Shown here in pieces: positions 1 through 8,546 of a stretch of 64,000 nucleotides of DNA. The stretch comes from JAVVXB01 sp036651815 (GTDB taxonomy: Bacteria > Bacillota > Clostridia > Christensenellales > CAG-138), in assembly GCA_036651815.1 (NCBI GenBank), contig JAVVXB010000015.1, positions 4,501-68,500 of the forward strand, read 5' to 3'. The stretch's first letter is position 1. Each line of letters opens with the position of its first letter. Position numbers and translations under genes: made by a program. The notes under the pieces were generated by a model, which saw only the letters and a program-made list of their open reading frames with translations, did no database searches and was not told where the DNA came from.

Positions 1-8
1 TCATATCT

Positions 9-278
9 TTAGCACCCCCTTGTGTACGGGCTGACGAGTTCAGGAAACAGGGTTCCCTTCATTAGCGCTTCGCTGGGGCAGAAACCCGCGCGGTAGGTTT
101 GCACCGGAAAATGGATCATGGCTAATGTCATGTCCATTGGTGCTTCAAAACCAACGCATTCCGAGTCGCAGGCATCACCGGCATTTACAATGCGCATGCC
201 TTGTAGCATGTCGTCCCTGTCCGCCTGATTTCCCTGCTGACAGCAGGTGCAACCGGCGGCACATGTGGTTTGTGTCAT
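9..278 (-). CDS. cotJA: Spore coat-associated protein CotJA, cysteine-rich variant
   Basis: This 89-residue protein matches the CotJA family, a small component of the spore coat encoded at the head of cotJABC operons. The recognisable part is the C-terminal half (about residues 48-85), where the family pattern LAM..FPVQ...., a middle E-A-L and the block KGTLFPELV are seen. The N-terminal 20 residues carry five cysteines (CAAGCTCC), which is unusual for CotJA. A strong Shine-Dalgarno (GGAGAGG) sits just before the ATG. After the stop, a second Shine-Dalgarno (AGGGGG, bases 15-20 on the minus strand) and an ATG at bases 4-2 show that the next gene, presumably cotJB, starts at the window edge. 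Expression in the mother cell during sporulation is expected from the family. Identity is fairly sure; the cysteine-rich head is the odd part. Confidence 0.85.
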   Translation of the reverse strand: MTQTTCAAGCTCCQQGNQADRDDMLQGMRIVNAGDACDSECVGFEAPMDMTLAMIHFPVQTYRAGFCPSEALMKGTLFPELVSPYTRGC

Positions 279-595
279 AGTCCTCTCCTCCCGATTGATT
301 CGATGTATTGCATAGTATGACCGGGGGTAGAAATCCGTGCCTGACTGTATGCAGAATGAAGCCCGATATCACAGGAAATCTACGGTCTTGCTGGGGGATA
401 AATCAAATAATTATTCAACGATGCGATTGCACTGGCTTGAGCCGCATAAATTATTAGGCAGACGATGTAGCGTGGCTCGCGTAGTCCCGTTTGCTGTGTG
501 TAGAAGTGTATTATGCAGTTGGAGCAAGCGATAAAATATCATCAGGATTTCAATATAATGAAAGGCCTTTCAATCTTCAAAAAGGAGAACCTGCG
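279..595. other. Intergenic region upstream of cotJA, no gene seen
   Basis: I find no supported gene here. On the minus strand the octamer CATACTAT (bases 319-312) lies about 34 bases upstream of the cotJA ATG and resembles the -10 element of mother-cell sigma-E promoters, but the matching -35 is poor. On the plus strand TATAAT at 554-559 could serve the small reading frame that follows. Short open frames on both strands lack ribosome sites and family resemblance. Confidence 0.4.
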
Positions 596-729
596 GTGGC
601 ACAGAAAAAAACGGTCCTGAATTTGACACTAATGTAGCTGGTATGGATGAAGACGTTGAATTTGATGCGTCATATATGTTGGAAAAGGCGATATGTGCAG
701 TTCGCAAAAAAAACAGGGGCGGCCAGTAA
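596..729 (+). pseudogene. Possible small protein gene interrupted at an A7 run
   Basis: An AAGGAG Shine-Dalgarno lies eight bases before a GTG at 596, but that frame stops after 13 codons. If one base is gained or the ribosome/polymerase slips by -1 at the run of seven A at 605-611, the frame continues to a TAA at 727-729 and gives a 44-residue acidic peptide with a basic tail (pattern: MAQKK, then NGPEFDTNVAGMDEDVEF, ending RKKNRGGQ). TATAAT at 554-559 and a hairpin at 774-799 bracket it. I do not recognise the family. It may be a small gene with a sequencing or real indel, a slippage-dependent gene, or chance. Confidence 0.25.
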
Positions 730-773
730 AATAAACGCGGAAAAGAGTCAGCGTAATCAATACTACACCAAAT

Positions 774-799
774 AACGATCGTGGCAGAAAGCGATCGTT
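774..799. terminator. Hairpin between convergent units
   Basis: The perfect inverted repeat AACGATCG / CGATCGTT has a 10-base loop. It lies between the small plus-strand frame and the end of the minus-strand hydrolase gene. Neither side has a clear U-run, so it may be a weak terminator or only an mRNA 3' stabiliser. Confidence 0.4.
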
Positions 800-834
800 C
801 TGGTGGGGGGCAACATGATCGGATCATTCTTGCA

Positions 835-1980
835 TCAGTGCTCTGCGTGCAGCAGCTTGGCTAGCGTAGGCGTTTGGGCAAACCATTGGTTAATGGCAGT
901 TGGCAGTGCCTTTTTCATGGAGTGCTCAAGTATACGGTAGCCTTCTTTGAGCAACGCGCGTGTGTTGTCATCCATGTTGGAGAGTGCCTTGAGGACGGCA
1001 ATGGTGTTTTTGCCGTTCCAAAGATCACGTAGTGTGGTTCCTTCGGATGCGCTGAGCACGGAAAATATGCCATCAATCATCTTTTCACGCAGATCAGGCG
1101 TCATGCTGGTCACCCAATCTTTCAGTGTGATGTCAACGAACTGACTGCTGTTGGTCAACCCATCTGCTTCGGCAAATCCGCCGCGGACGACTTCCCAGGA
1201 GTAGACGTCGTGCTGCATCAGGCCCAGATTGGTGCTGTGGATCACGCAAAAATCCTCCGCGTGCTCAAGCAACATGCCAACAACGGATGACTGTGGCAAA
1301 TAAGTTCGAATGCGGCCGATCACCCGCTGGAAGCCTTCCGTGTGAATGGTGGCGGCATTGAAGCCGGGACCGTCATGATTGCGGATTGCAAAGATACGTT
1401 CCTGAAGGTCATGTTTGCAAAAAGCGGCTGCGTAGACGGCAAGATTACCGCCCTTGCTGTGACCGCCGATTCGAATTTTACCCGGGAATTGTTGAGCAGC
1501 GCGGGTTAGGTAATCCACGGCATCTATTTGGGCGGGAACGACATCCGCAAAGCTCATATTAAAATCTTCCTTCCAACCAATGATCGTGCCATCGGTACCG
1601 CGAAATGCGATATATAGTTCATCATTGGGCAGAAGCACTGTGGTTGCTGAAAACTGTTCTTGCGATTCAGCATTGAAATGATTGACATAACCAACAAGAC
1701 CCAGCGTAGCAAAGCGTGGGCTGCTGATGAGCGCGTTGAGAAAATCATCATCGTCTTTGATGCGAAAGTCTCGCGTGCTATCCTTGTCATGTACCAGCGC
1801 AAGGCAGGTTTCCGCCGCTTGCGCGAGAGGAATCGGATTCGTGGAAAAGGATTCCGAAACGATACCGTCAAATGGAATATATGCGAGCCGACTAAAGATG
1901 AGCGCATCCACTTCACACAAGGACGTCTGTGTCAACGGCAGATCTCCACGCCAGTTGAGGTAATCGAGAATATTGGGCAT
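835..1980 (-). CDS. Mbeg1-like (DUF2974) alpha/beta hydrolase
   Basis: The 381-residue product begins with the family signature NILDYLNWRGDL and belongs to the DUF2974/Mbeg1-like group of lipase-fold proteins. FRGTDGT (residues 126-132) fits the oxyanion strand and GHSKGG (173-178) is the nucleophile elbow with Ser175. The substrate is unknown; family members are described only as lipase-like. No signal peptide is visible, so it should be cytoplasmic. I chose the ATG at 1980 because GGAG lies six bases upstream; an in-frame TTG four codons earlier (1992) would swallow that site. It stands alone on the minus strand, downstream of an ADP-ribosylglycohydrolase gene. Confidence 0.85.
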   Translation of the reverse strand: MPNILDYLNWRGDLPLTQTSLCEVDALIFSRLAYIPFDGIVSESFSTNPIPLAQAAETCLALVHDKDSTRDFRIKDDDDFLNALISSPRFATLGLVGYVNHFNAESQEQFSATTVLLPNDELYIAFRGTDGTIIGWKEDFNMSFADVVPAQIDAVDYLTRAAQQFPGKIRIGGHSKGGNLAVYAAAFCKHDLQERIFAIRNHDGPGFNAATIHTEGFQRVIGRIRTYLPQSSVVGMLLEHAEDFCVIHSTNLGLMQHDVYSWEVVRGGFAEADGLTNSSQFVDITLKDWVTSMTPDLREKMIDGIFSVLSASEGTTLRDLWNGKNTIAVLKALSNMDDNTRALLKEGYRILEHSMKKALPTAINQWFAQTPTLAKLLHAEH

Positions 1981-2142
1981 AGAATTCTCCAAAGTATATT
2001 ATTTGAAGGGTGAAGATTCAATCTTACGAAAAAATGCAGTTGAATGCAAAAAGTACAAGTGAGCATCAGCGCAATCAGAAGAAGGCAGTCACGAGAATCC
2101 CAACTGTTTTACAGCGGACGATGCTTGCGGGGCTGTCCTGAC

Positions 2143-3261
2143 CTAGATTTTATATTCTGCTTTAACATATTTTTTCTGCCATTTTTCTTCCTTGCAATGT
2201 GCAAAGTTGACGGCCGAAGAGTCCCGGAAGAGATCTTCGGAAATTTCACGGATTACCCCGGACAGCTCCAGATGCTCCAACAGGTAGGATGGGATGCTGT
2301 TATAACCGAGATAGGTGCCGAGGATGTTGCCGGTGATGGATCCGGTGGAATCGGAGTCTCCGCTATGGTTGATGGCGGCAATCAACGCTTGTTCGAAGTC
2401 ATTGCGATATTTCAACGCACAGTAGAGCGAAATGGCGAGTGCTTCTTCGGCAACCCATCCTTCGCCAAGCTTGGCAATCTGGGCAACATCCAGTCCTTCT
2501 TGCTTAGATAGATCCACAGCCTTTCGCAACAGATCCTGCAAAAATGCGGTTTTCTCGTAATTACCAAATTCGACACCCAAAGCTTGGATCGTATCAGCAG
2601 CGATATCATACAGCGCATCATCACCGGCAAAGCTGCCATAGACACATTGATTGATGAGGTGTACAAGCGCAGCAGCGGGCAGAAATCCCAAGGGATGGCC
2701 ATGGGTCAGCGCAGCGGATTTTGCACCAAGCATGTCGATGTTAGCTGGATCATAATGTGCTGGATCAAAATACAGGCCGATGGGCGAAACACGCATAATG
2801 CCACCGCAGCCCTTGCTGGAGTTGATTGGATGATCGAGCGTACCCATCAGTCCTGTGGCCAGCGAACGGAGACATGTTCCACCCGGCGCGCGCACACAAT
2901 GCATTGCGCCAACATTGTAGATCCAACTGGAAACGCTGGCGGTTGCGTTTGTAATCAGCCGCTGCGTGCGCTTCCAATCCATATAGGCGTTGTGGAGGTA
3001 ACGTTCCATGCTGCGCCGGACCCCTTGCAAATGTTCATTGGTCATGCCGACCAAGATGCCATTTGCGGTAAAGAGCGTCATCTGTGTATCATCACTGATG
3101 AGCGCTTTACCGCCCACAAGCTGAAGCTGCGTAATGCCGTCCGATCCGTAAAGCTCGCGAATCTGTTCAATATTCATAAATTCCACGGCATAACCAAATG
3201 CATCGCCGACCGCACCACCGAACAGGCAACCTTTGAACTTGTTGAGATCTTTTGATTTCAT
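2143..3261 (-). CDS. ADP-ribosylglycohydrolase (DraG/ARH family)
   Basis: This 372-residue protein removes ADP-ribose from modified targets if it behaves like its family. The binuclear metal-site motifs are intact: GDAFGYAVEF (19-28), SDDTQMT (56-62), THGHP (186-190) and NHSGDSDSTGSI (298-309). The ATG at 3261 follows a clear AAGGAGG at seven bases. It has no signal peptide. No partner ADP-ribosyltransferase is encoded nearby, so the target (protein, nucleic acid or small metabolite) cannot be inferred. The 162 bases between its stop and the next gene hold no strong terminator. Confidence 0.9.
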   Translation of the reverse strand: MKSKDLNKFKGCLFGGAVGDAFGYAVEFMNIEQIRELYGSDGITQLQLVGGKALISDDTQMTLFTANGILVGMTNEHLQGVRRSMERYLHNAYMDWKRTQRLITNATASVSSWIYNVGAMHCVRAPGGTCLRSLATGLMGTLDHPINSSKGCGGIMRVSPIGLYFDPAHYDPANIDMLGAKSAALTHGHPLGFLPAAALVHLINQCVYGSFAGDDALYDIAADTIQALGVEFGNYEKTAFLQDLLRKAVDLSKQEGLDVAQIAKLGEGWVAEEALAISLYCALKYRNDFEQALIAAINHSGDSDSTGSITGNILGTYLGYNSIPSYLLEHLELSGVIREISEDLFRDSSAVNFAHCKEEKWQKKYVKAEYKI

Positions 3262-3325
3262 GGCGAGTCCTCCTTATTCAATTACATCACATGCGCTAGA
3301 GAAAAGAGATATGTATCCTCTTGCA

Positions 3326-3331
3326 ATTATA
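3326..3331 (-). promoter_or_regulatory. Extended -10 promoter for the ADP-ribosylglycohydrolase gene
   Basis: On the minus strand the sequence reads TGCTATAAT, a perfect TATAAT with the TG extension. The start codon at 3261 would have a leader of about 58 bases. No convincing -35 was found. Confidence 0.5.
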
Positions 3332-3361
3332 GCATATATTCTTGGAAATGAGTGCAAAAAA

Positions 3362-4741
3362 TCATCTCCGCCGATGCTTTTGCTTCATGATAATTAATAA
3401 AGCAACAATGCTTGCAATGGTGATCACAATCAAAACAACAAACAGGATGAGCAATAGATGGGCGGTTGAAGACTGTTCGTGGGTAGTTTTTGCGGCGGCA
3501 GGAATATCGGCCGGTATTTCCTGGATAGGCTTGGGTGTGGAGGATATCGCAACAATGTGATCCACGGTAATTGGGGCGGAAAACAGAATACGATCCCTAT
3601 AGGAACCTATGGCGAGGCCATAGATGTCACCGGAAACTCCGAGAGTAGCCGATTCGTCCCGTTGAGCGGTTACAATAATTGAGGCAGGATCGATTTTTAT
3701 GGACTCTACAATTGTGAGCGGTAAGCGAATGCTCGCGGTATTGGTGAAATCTGCGGTTACCACAGCGTTGGTGGCTGCATTAATGGAAACGGTATCGGAA
3801 TAGGTAAGGCCAAGATCAGAGGGCGTGACCAGCATATATTGTTCATTGAGCGCACGCTCCATTAGCTGCTTTGCATCTATAAACACACGGGTCATACGGG
3901 CGTTTTTGCTGCCACCCTCCGTTGCGCCAAGCAGTACGGCGACAACTGCTGCGCCGTCCACCGTTGCAGACGATACCAGACATTTTCCCCCACGTTCGGT
4001 GGAACCTGTTTTAACGCCGTTGGCATAAGCGCAGAAAACTTCGCTGTCAATAGGGTCGGAAATCAATCGGTTGCTGTTGGTCATCTCCATGGGCTTTGTG
4101 CGCACGGTGTTTGCGGGGATGGTATAGTGCACGGCAGATACGATTTGGCGAAAGGTCTCATTTTTGAGAGCGTAGCACGTGAGCAACGCCATATCGCGCG
4201 GCGTACTGCGTTGGTCGCGCTTGAATGCACCACTAGCATTGACAAAGCATGTGGCATCACTCATGCCAATGGCTTTGGCTTTTTCGTTCATCAGTGCGGC
4301 AAAGCCCTCGACACCTTTTTCACCGCCAAAGCGCAGTGCAAGGGTCAATGCAGCATCATTGCCGCTTTCGAGCATTAGCCCGTAAAGAAGTTCACGGATG
4401 GAGAGATCTTCGCCCTTAATTACATTCATGAGAGAATTCGTTTCCTTGAGAGCGGCCGCATTGCCTTGGATGATAACGCGTTCGTCCAGATCAGAGCAAA
4501 GCTCAAGAATGAGTATGCAGGTCATAATCTTCATGGTACTGCCAGGAATGCAGGATTCGTCTGCATTGCGTTCAAACAGTACAATGGAAGGATCATATGC
4601 ATCCACAACGATATAGTTGGGCGCAAGTACATCGCCAATGCTGCCGGTATCTTTCTCGGCAGCAAGTGCCGTACAACAGGGAATGCTAAGCAACAGGACG
4701 AGGAATAGACAAGCAAATTTCTTCATATCATTATCCAACAT
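3362..4741 (-). CDS. D-alanyl-D-alanine carboxypeptidase, DacF-like (S11)
   Basis: The 459-residue protein trims the terminal D-Ala from peptidoglycan stem peptides. It has an N-terminal signal peptide (about residues 6-28), the penicillin-binding active-site motifs STMK (68-71), SGN (126-128) and KTG (244-246), a beta-rich C-terminal domain and a final membrane helix followed by basic residues (MKQKHRRR), the usual S11 layout. It acts outside the membrane. Clostridial DacF is often tied to sporulation, but I see no sigma-F element, so vegetative use is equally possible. The start is uncertain: ATG at 4741 has no Shine-Dalgarno but TGTAAT seven bases before it, and the in-frame ATG at 4726 begins the typical MKK signal peptide. 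Confidence 0.92.
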   Translation of the reverse strand: MLDNDMKKFACLFLVLLLSIPCCTALAAEKDTGSIGDVLAPNYIVVDAYDPSIVLFERNADESCIPGSTMKIMTCILILELCSDLDERVIIQGNAAALKETNSLMNVIKGEDLSIRELLYGLMLESGNDAALTLALRFGGEKGVEGFAALMNEKAKAIGMSDATCFVNASGAFKRDQRSTPRDMALLTCYALKNETFRQIVSAVHYTIPANTVRTKPMEMTNSNRLISDPIDSEVFCAYANGVKTGSTERGGKCLVSSATVDGAAVVAVLLGATEGGSKNARMTRVFIDAKQLMERALNEQYMLVTPSDLGLTYSDTVSINAATNAVVTADFTNTASIRLPLTIVESIKIDPASIIVTAQRDESATLGVSGDIYGLAIGSYRDRILFSAPITVDHIVAISSTPKPIQEIPADIPAAAKTTHEQSSTAHLLLILFVVLIVITIASIVALLIIMKQKHRRR

Positions 4742-4986
4742 TATTGTAATTACAGTTACTTTATCACAATTTAGATAGACTGTAAATCAACCATGCAAAA
4801 TAGTGCAGGAAAAACAAAAGCAGGAAAAGGCGTTCAACGGGCATAGATCAAGCCGGTGCCTGTTTCGTGTGGGGGATAGAATCGTGCCGGGCCGTCCTTT
4901 TATCCGTGAGAAGCGGCTCCTTTAATCGCTTACAGTGGCGCGCAAGCTTGTTTATGAACATGCCCTAGAAGGCACTGTTGCTGCAC

Positions 4987-5015
4987 TTGATATTATGTAT
5001 GCAGTAGCTTACAAT
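4987..5015 (+). promoter_or_regulatory. Sigma-A-type promoter for the GGDEF sensor gene
   Basis: TTGATA (4987-4992), a 17-base spacer and TACAAT (5010-5015) form a good vegetative promoter about 50 bases upstream of the start codon. The rest of the 324-base gap back to the dacF-like gene (4742-4986) holds no gene that I can support. Confidence 0.65.
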
Positions 5016-5065
5016 ATAAATAAACATGCACATTAGCTTTACTGGTAAGGAAGGGGGTGTTCTGT

Positions 5066-8000
5066 GTGAAAAATAAGAAAATGATGATAAGAATCATAGG
5101 TATCGTTGGCGTTTTTCTTGTTGCTGCGACAACGGTGTGGGATTTCTCATTGCAATTGCGGCATGCGTTAACAAGGGAAACATACAGGACACTCTCAAGG
5201 GTTTCCGAAGATTACAACAAGGCTTTTTTAGACCGCATTTCTTATCATATCAAAACGATGAAAGTGCTTGCGGGTGGTTTGCAAGAAATGCAGAATCAGC
5301 CGAAGCAAGATGTGATGCGCGTTTTGCAGAATGCGGTGTCTGATGGCGGCTTCGCAAAAATGGGCGTATGCAATGCAAAAGGGATCAGCTACTCTAACGA
5401 GGGCGTATTGAGTGACGTTTCGCAGCGTGAATACTTTCTAAAGGCGATGCAAGGCGAAACCAACATCAGCGAGCCATTGACATCTGTGTTTGATGGCGAA
5501 GAATCCATTGTCATTGCGGTGCCGATCCATAATCAACAAGAGACGACTGGTGTTCTCTTTGGTATATATCCTTTGACAACGGCTGGGGATCAACTGCTGG
5601 ATTTCACTTACTACAGCGAAGGCTACGGCTTTATCATAGCACCCGATGGAACGATTATCCTTTCCAGCAATCATACCGATAAGCTTGCCAACGAAGGAAA
5701 TCTGTTTTCTTTTTTTGAAAAAACAAGCATTCTGAATTATTCTGTTTCAGAACTTAAAACTGCCATAAAGAACGGAGAAAGCGCAAGCTTCACTTATACC
5801 TATGACGATGAAAAACGTTTTGTCACTTTTATACCTTCAACGATAAACGACTGGTATACATTCAGTATGTCCTCGGATGCAATGATGCAGCGAGAAAAAA
5901 AAGTCACTAACCAGATCGTATTAAAACTGATCCTACGGGTCATTGTGTTGGGCGCTTTGCTTGTGACGTGGATTACGATACATAACCGACGTTATAATAA
6001 AGAAATTTTAGCAGCAAACCAAAAGTATCAGTCGTTGCTGTCGCATATTAACGGTGGGATGATTGTGGCAGTACATGCTACAATTGCCTGCGATACAATT
6101 GCAACCTATGTCAGCTCAGGTTTTACGGATATGACAGGTTACACCCTAGAAGATATTCAAAACAGATACCAAGGCCGTTATCTGGACATTATCCTAGAGG
6201 AGGATCGCAAAGCGGTTTTTGATATTTATTTAAATCAGCTTACAATAGGCAATACCTACCACATGCCCTATCGAATTCATAAAAAGGATGGTTCAATCAT
6301 TTGGGTCATGGATAACGGATATCTTGTTAATGATTCGGATGGGCTGCGCAATCATAGTATTCTGACGGATATCACCGTGATTAAGCAGCAAGAAGAAGAG
6401 CTGCGTATGAGCGAAAAAAGATTTTCAGTCGCCATCAACGCATCCAGCGGCACGCTGTTTGAGGTGGACATAAAAAAACAATTGTACACGCATTTCGAGA
6501 ATGCAGAACGAATTTTTGGTGTAAATGCCGAAAAACTCTTGGCAGATACCCGCGCGTTCTCCACCCTGACATTCGATGAATTTGTAGATGGTGTAACCAA
6601 CTATTTTTTTCATCCCGATGATCGTGCTTTGGCGAATATAAAAATGGGCGAATTATTAGAAAAAAGAACCGCAAGCTATGAGGCCAGACTGCGCAGAATT
6701 GATAACAGTTACATTTGGTGCAGAATTGACCTGAGTCTAACCATAGATGAGCTTGGCGAACCGTTACGTTTGGTTGGGTTTATGTCGGATATTGATGATA
6801 TTAAAAAACAGGCAGAGATTCTGGAGAATAAAGTACAGACCGATCCCATGACCGGTTTATATAACAAAGTTGCCATGGCTACCCTTTCCAACAAAGTATT
6901 GTTCGACCAACCCACCGGGTTGCATGCTTTGATTGTTTTGGATGTTGATAACTTTAAGGGCATTAACGATACGCTTGGTCATGCGTTCGGGGACTTGGTT
7001 TTGATAGAAGTAGGCACAAAACTGAAAACAATGTTTCGGAACAATGATATTGTGGGACGCATGGGCGGGGATGAGTTTGCGATCCTGATGAAAAATGCGT
7101 TGGACACCAGCCGGGTACTGAAAAAAGCGACGGAATTAGCGGCTGCGTTTCGTCAAACTTATGCCGGAGAAAAAGAGAATTACAAAATATCCTGTAGCAT
7201 GGGCATCATCATGATTAAAGGAAATGATGAATCCTTTGAAACGCTCTACCGAAAAGCGGATGCGGCACTTTATCAGGCAAAGAATAGTGGCAAGGATCAG
7301 TTTGTTCTTTATCAGGAAAAGGATGCGGACAGTTATCCAATTGAAAGCACAAGAACCAATGATGAGGAACTGCAAAATCTAAAAGCTTCACATAACATTG
7401 AAGCGCAGATTTTTGAATTGCTGTATACGGCAAAAGATTTCAATATCAGCATCAACATGGCGCTTGCCGCGATTGGACAGCAGTATCATGTCAGCAGAGT
7501 TGCGATCTTTGAAAACAACGCGGACGATCTCACAACAAGCAATATCTATGAATGGTGTAACGACGGCGTTGCTGCTAAAATGGATGAACTGCAAAATTTA
7601 AAGCTTCACTTGGGATCAGAGTCGATCATGGACTGCTTCGATCGAGATGGCCTGCTATATTGCAACGATATCAGCGAATTGCCGCCCTACTTAAAGCAAA
7701 TTTTAACGTCCAAAGGGGTTTTGTCCACACTGAAAGTAACCATTGTGAACGATAAAAAAATCTGCGGCTATATCGGGTTTGACGAGTGCGGAGAGCACAG
7801 GGTCTGGACGTCGGAGGAAATCGAAAAACTGTCATTTCTATCGAAGGTTCTCAGCGTGTTTTTGTTTAAGAAAAAAGCGGAAAGCACGCTGCTGAAAAAC
7901 CTGCATACACGGCTTAAAATTCTGGACGTTCTCCCAGATTACATCTGCGTGGTCAATCCGGAAACTCACATGCTGGAATATACCAACAAGGAGATGCAAG

Positions 8001-8236
8001 AGCTACTGCCGGAAGCGAAACCGGGTCGGTTTTGTTTTACGACTCTGCGTGGCGGACAGAATGCACCCTGCGAAACCTGCTTGGTGGAACGAATCAAGCG
8101 GGGAGAAACAAACAACCTGGAAATTGTCAGTGAAGATAAAAAAATACGTTTAAAGGTAAAAGCTCTTTCAATCAACTGGACGAATGATCAAAAGATGGTG
8201 CTGCTTTACGGTACGGAGAATGCGACCCATTTATGA
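5066..8236 (+). CDS. Membrane sensor diguanylate cyclase (Cache-PAS-PAS-GGDEF-GAF-PAS)
   Basis: This 1056-residue protein should make cyclic di-GMP in response to several inputs. Order: membrane helix (about 8-25), extracellular double Cache domain (about 40-280), second helix (about 290-312), two PAS domains with a PAC segment (about 320-590), then a GGDEF domain with intact GGDEF (667-671) and an RNND inhibitory site (RxxD) exactly five residues upstream, which predicts product feedback. Unusually, it continues with a GAF-like domain (about 775-940) and a final PAS-like domain containing Cys-x-Phe and PCETC, a cysteine pattern seen in other clostridial PAS proteins. I chose GTG at 5066, eight bases after GGGGG, over GTG at 5057. 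There is no EAL domain and it is not in an operon. Confidence 0.9.
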   Translation: MKNKKMMIRIIGIVGVFLVAATTVWDFSLQLRHALTRETYRTLSRVSEDYNKAFLDRISYHIKTMKVLAGGLQEMQNQPKQDVMRVLQNAVSDGGFAKMGVCNAKGISYSNEGVLSDVSQREYFLKAMQGETNISEPLTSVFDGEESIVIAVPIHNQQETTGVLFGIYPLTTAGDQLLDFTYYSEGYGFIIAPDGTIILSSNHTDKLANEGNLFSFFEKTSILNYSVSELKTAIKNGESASFTYTYDDEKRFVTFIPSTINDWYTFSMSSDAMMQREKKVTNQIVLKLILRVIVLGALLVTWITIHNRRYNKEILAANQKYQSLLSHINGGMIVAVHATIACDTIATYVSSGFTDMTGYTLEDIQNRYQGRYLDIILEEDRKAVFDIYLNQLTIGNTYHMPYRIHKKDGSIIWVMDNGYLVNDSDGLRNHSILTDITVIKQQEEELRMSEKRFSVAINASSGTLFEVDIKKQLYTHFENAERIFGVNAEKLLADTRAFSTLTFDEFVDGVTNYFFHPDDRALANIKMGELLEKRTASYEARLRRIDNSYIWCRIDLSLTIDELGEPLRLVGFMSDIDDIKKQAEILENKVQTDPMTGLYNKVAMATLSNKVLFDQPTGLHALIVLDVDNFKGINDTLGHAFGDLVLIEVGTKLKTMFRNNDIVGRMGGDEFAILMKNALDTSRVLKKATELAAAFRQTYAGEKENYKISCSMGIIMIKGNDESFETLYRKADAALYQAKNSGKDQFVLYQEKDADSYPIESTRTNDEELQNLKASHNIEAQIFELLYTAKDFNISINMALAAIGQQYHVSRVAIFENNADDLTTSNIYEWCNDGVAAKMDELQNLKLHLGSESIMDCFDRDGLLYCNDISELPPYLKQILTSKGVLSTLKVTIVNDKKICGYIGFDECGEHRVWTSEEIEKLSFLSKVLSVFLFKKKAESTLLKNLHTRLKILDVLPDYICVVNPETHMLEYTNKEMQELLPEAKPGRFCFTTLRGGQNAPCETCLVERIKRGETNNLEIVSEDKKIRLKVKALSINWTNDQKMVLLYGTENATHL

Positions 8237-8238
8237 CG

Positions 8239-8413
8239 CTATCCGTCAAGCAGACGGTCGAAAAGCGCGAATGCTCGTACACGAGGCGGCGTGTTCTAAG
8301 CCAAAGGATAACCGTCGCATTTGAGACGAACGGCGTGCTAGAGTAAACGGATAGACGACTTGTGGGGGAGACGCAGGAAGTCAATGGCCACTATGATCGC
8401 AATCCTACCACAA
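8239..8413. other. Candidate structured RNA region
   Basis: The gap between the GGDEF gene and murF contains nested complementary segments: CTATCCGT (8239-8246) with ACGGATAG (8347-8354), inside it GACGGT (8253-8258) with ACCGTC (8311-8316), inside that CTCG-TACA-CGAG (8274-8285), and a separate TTGTGG (8360-8365) with CCACAA (8408-8413). There is no good reading frame. It matches no riboswitch class I can recall, including both c-di-GMP classes. Strand is uncertain. It could also be a small inverted-end element. Confidence 0.3.
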
Positions 8414-8486
8414 CTTAGTTTATTCGTAAAAACGGGTATATCCGTACCCATACACAAAGTATTTTTTCACAACTATTAAACAAGTT

Positions 8487-8512
8487 AAAAGCCAGTCATG
8501 ATACCGGCTTTT
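8487..8512 (-). terminator. Bidirectional terminator after murF
   Basis: AAAAGCC (8487-8493) pairs with GGCTTTT (8506-8512) and two further pairs close a six-base loop. It sits 35 bases after the murF stop on the minus strand and can also end plus-strand transcripts. Confidence 0.75.
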
Positions 8513-8546
8513 ACAATTTTCAAAGGAAATCAGTTTATGGATAAGT

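Noticed and set aside
2044..2511. 155-codon open frame on the plus strand
   Set aside because: It is antisense to the ADP-ribosylglycohydrolase gene, without ribosome site or family resemblance.
8237..8546. c-di-GMP riboswitch downstream of the cyclase gene
   Set aside because: Neither the class I nor class II conserved core is visible in the stems found there.
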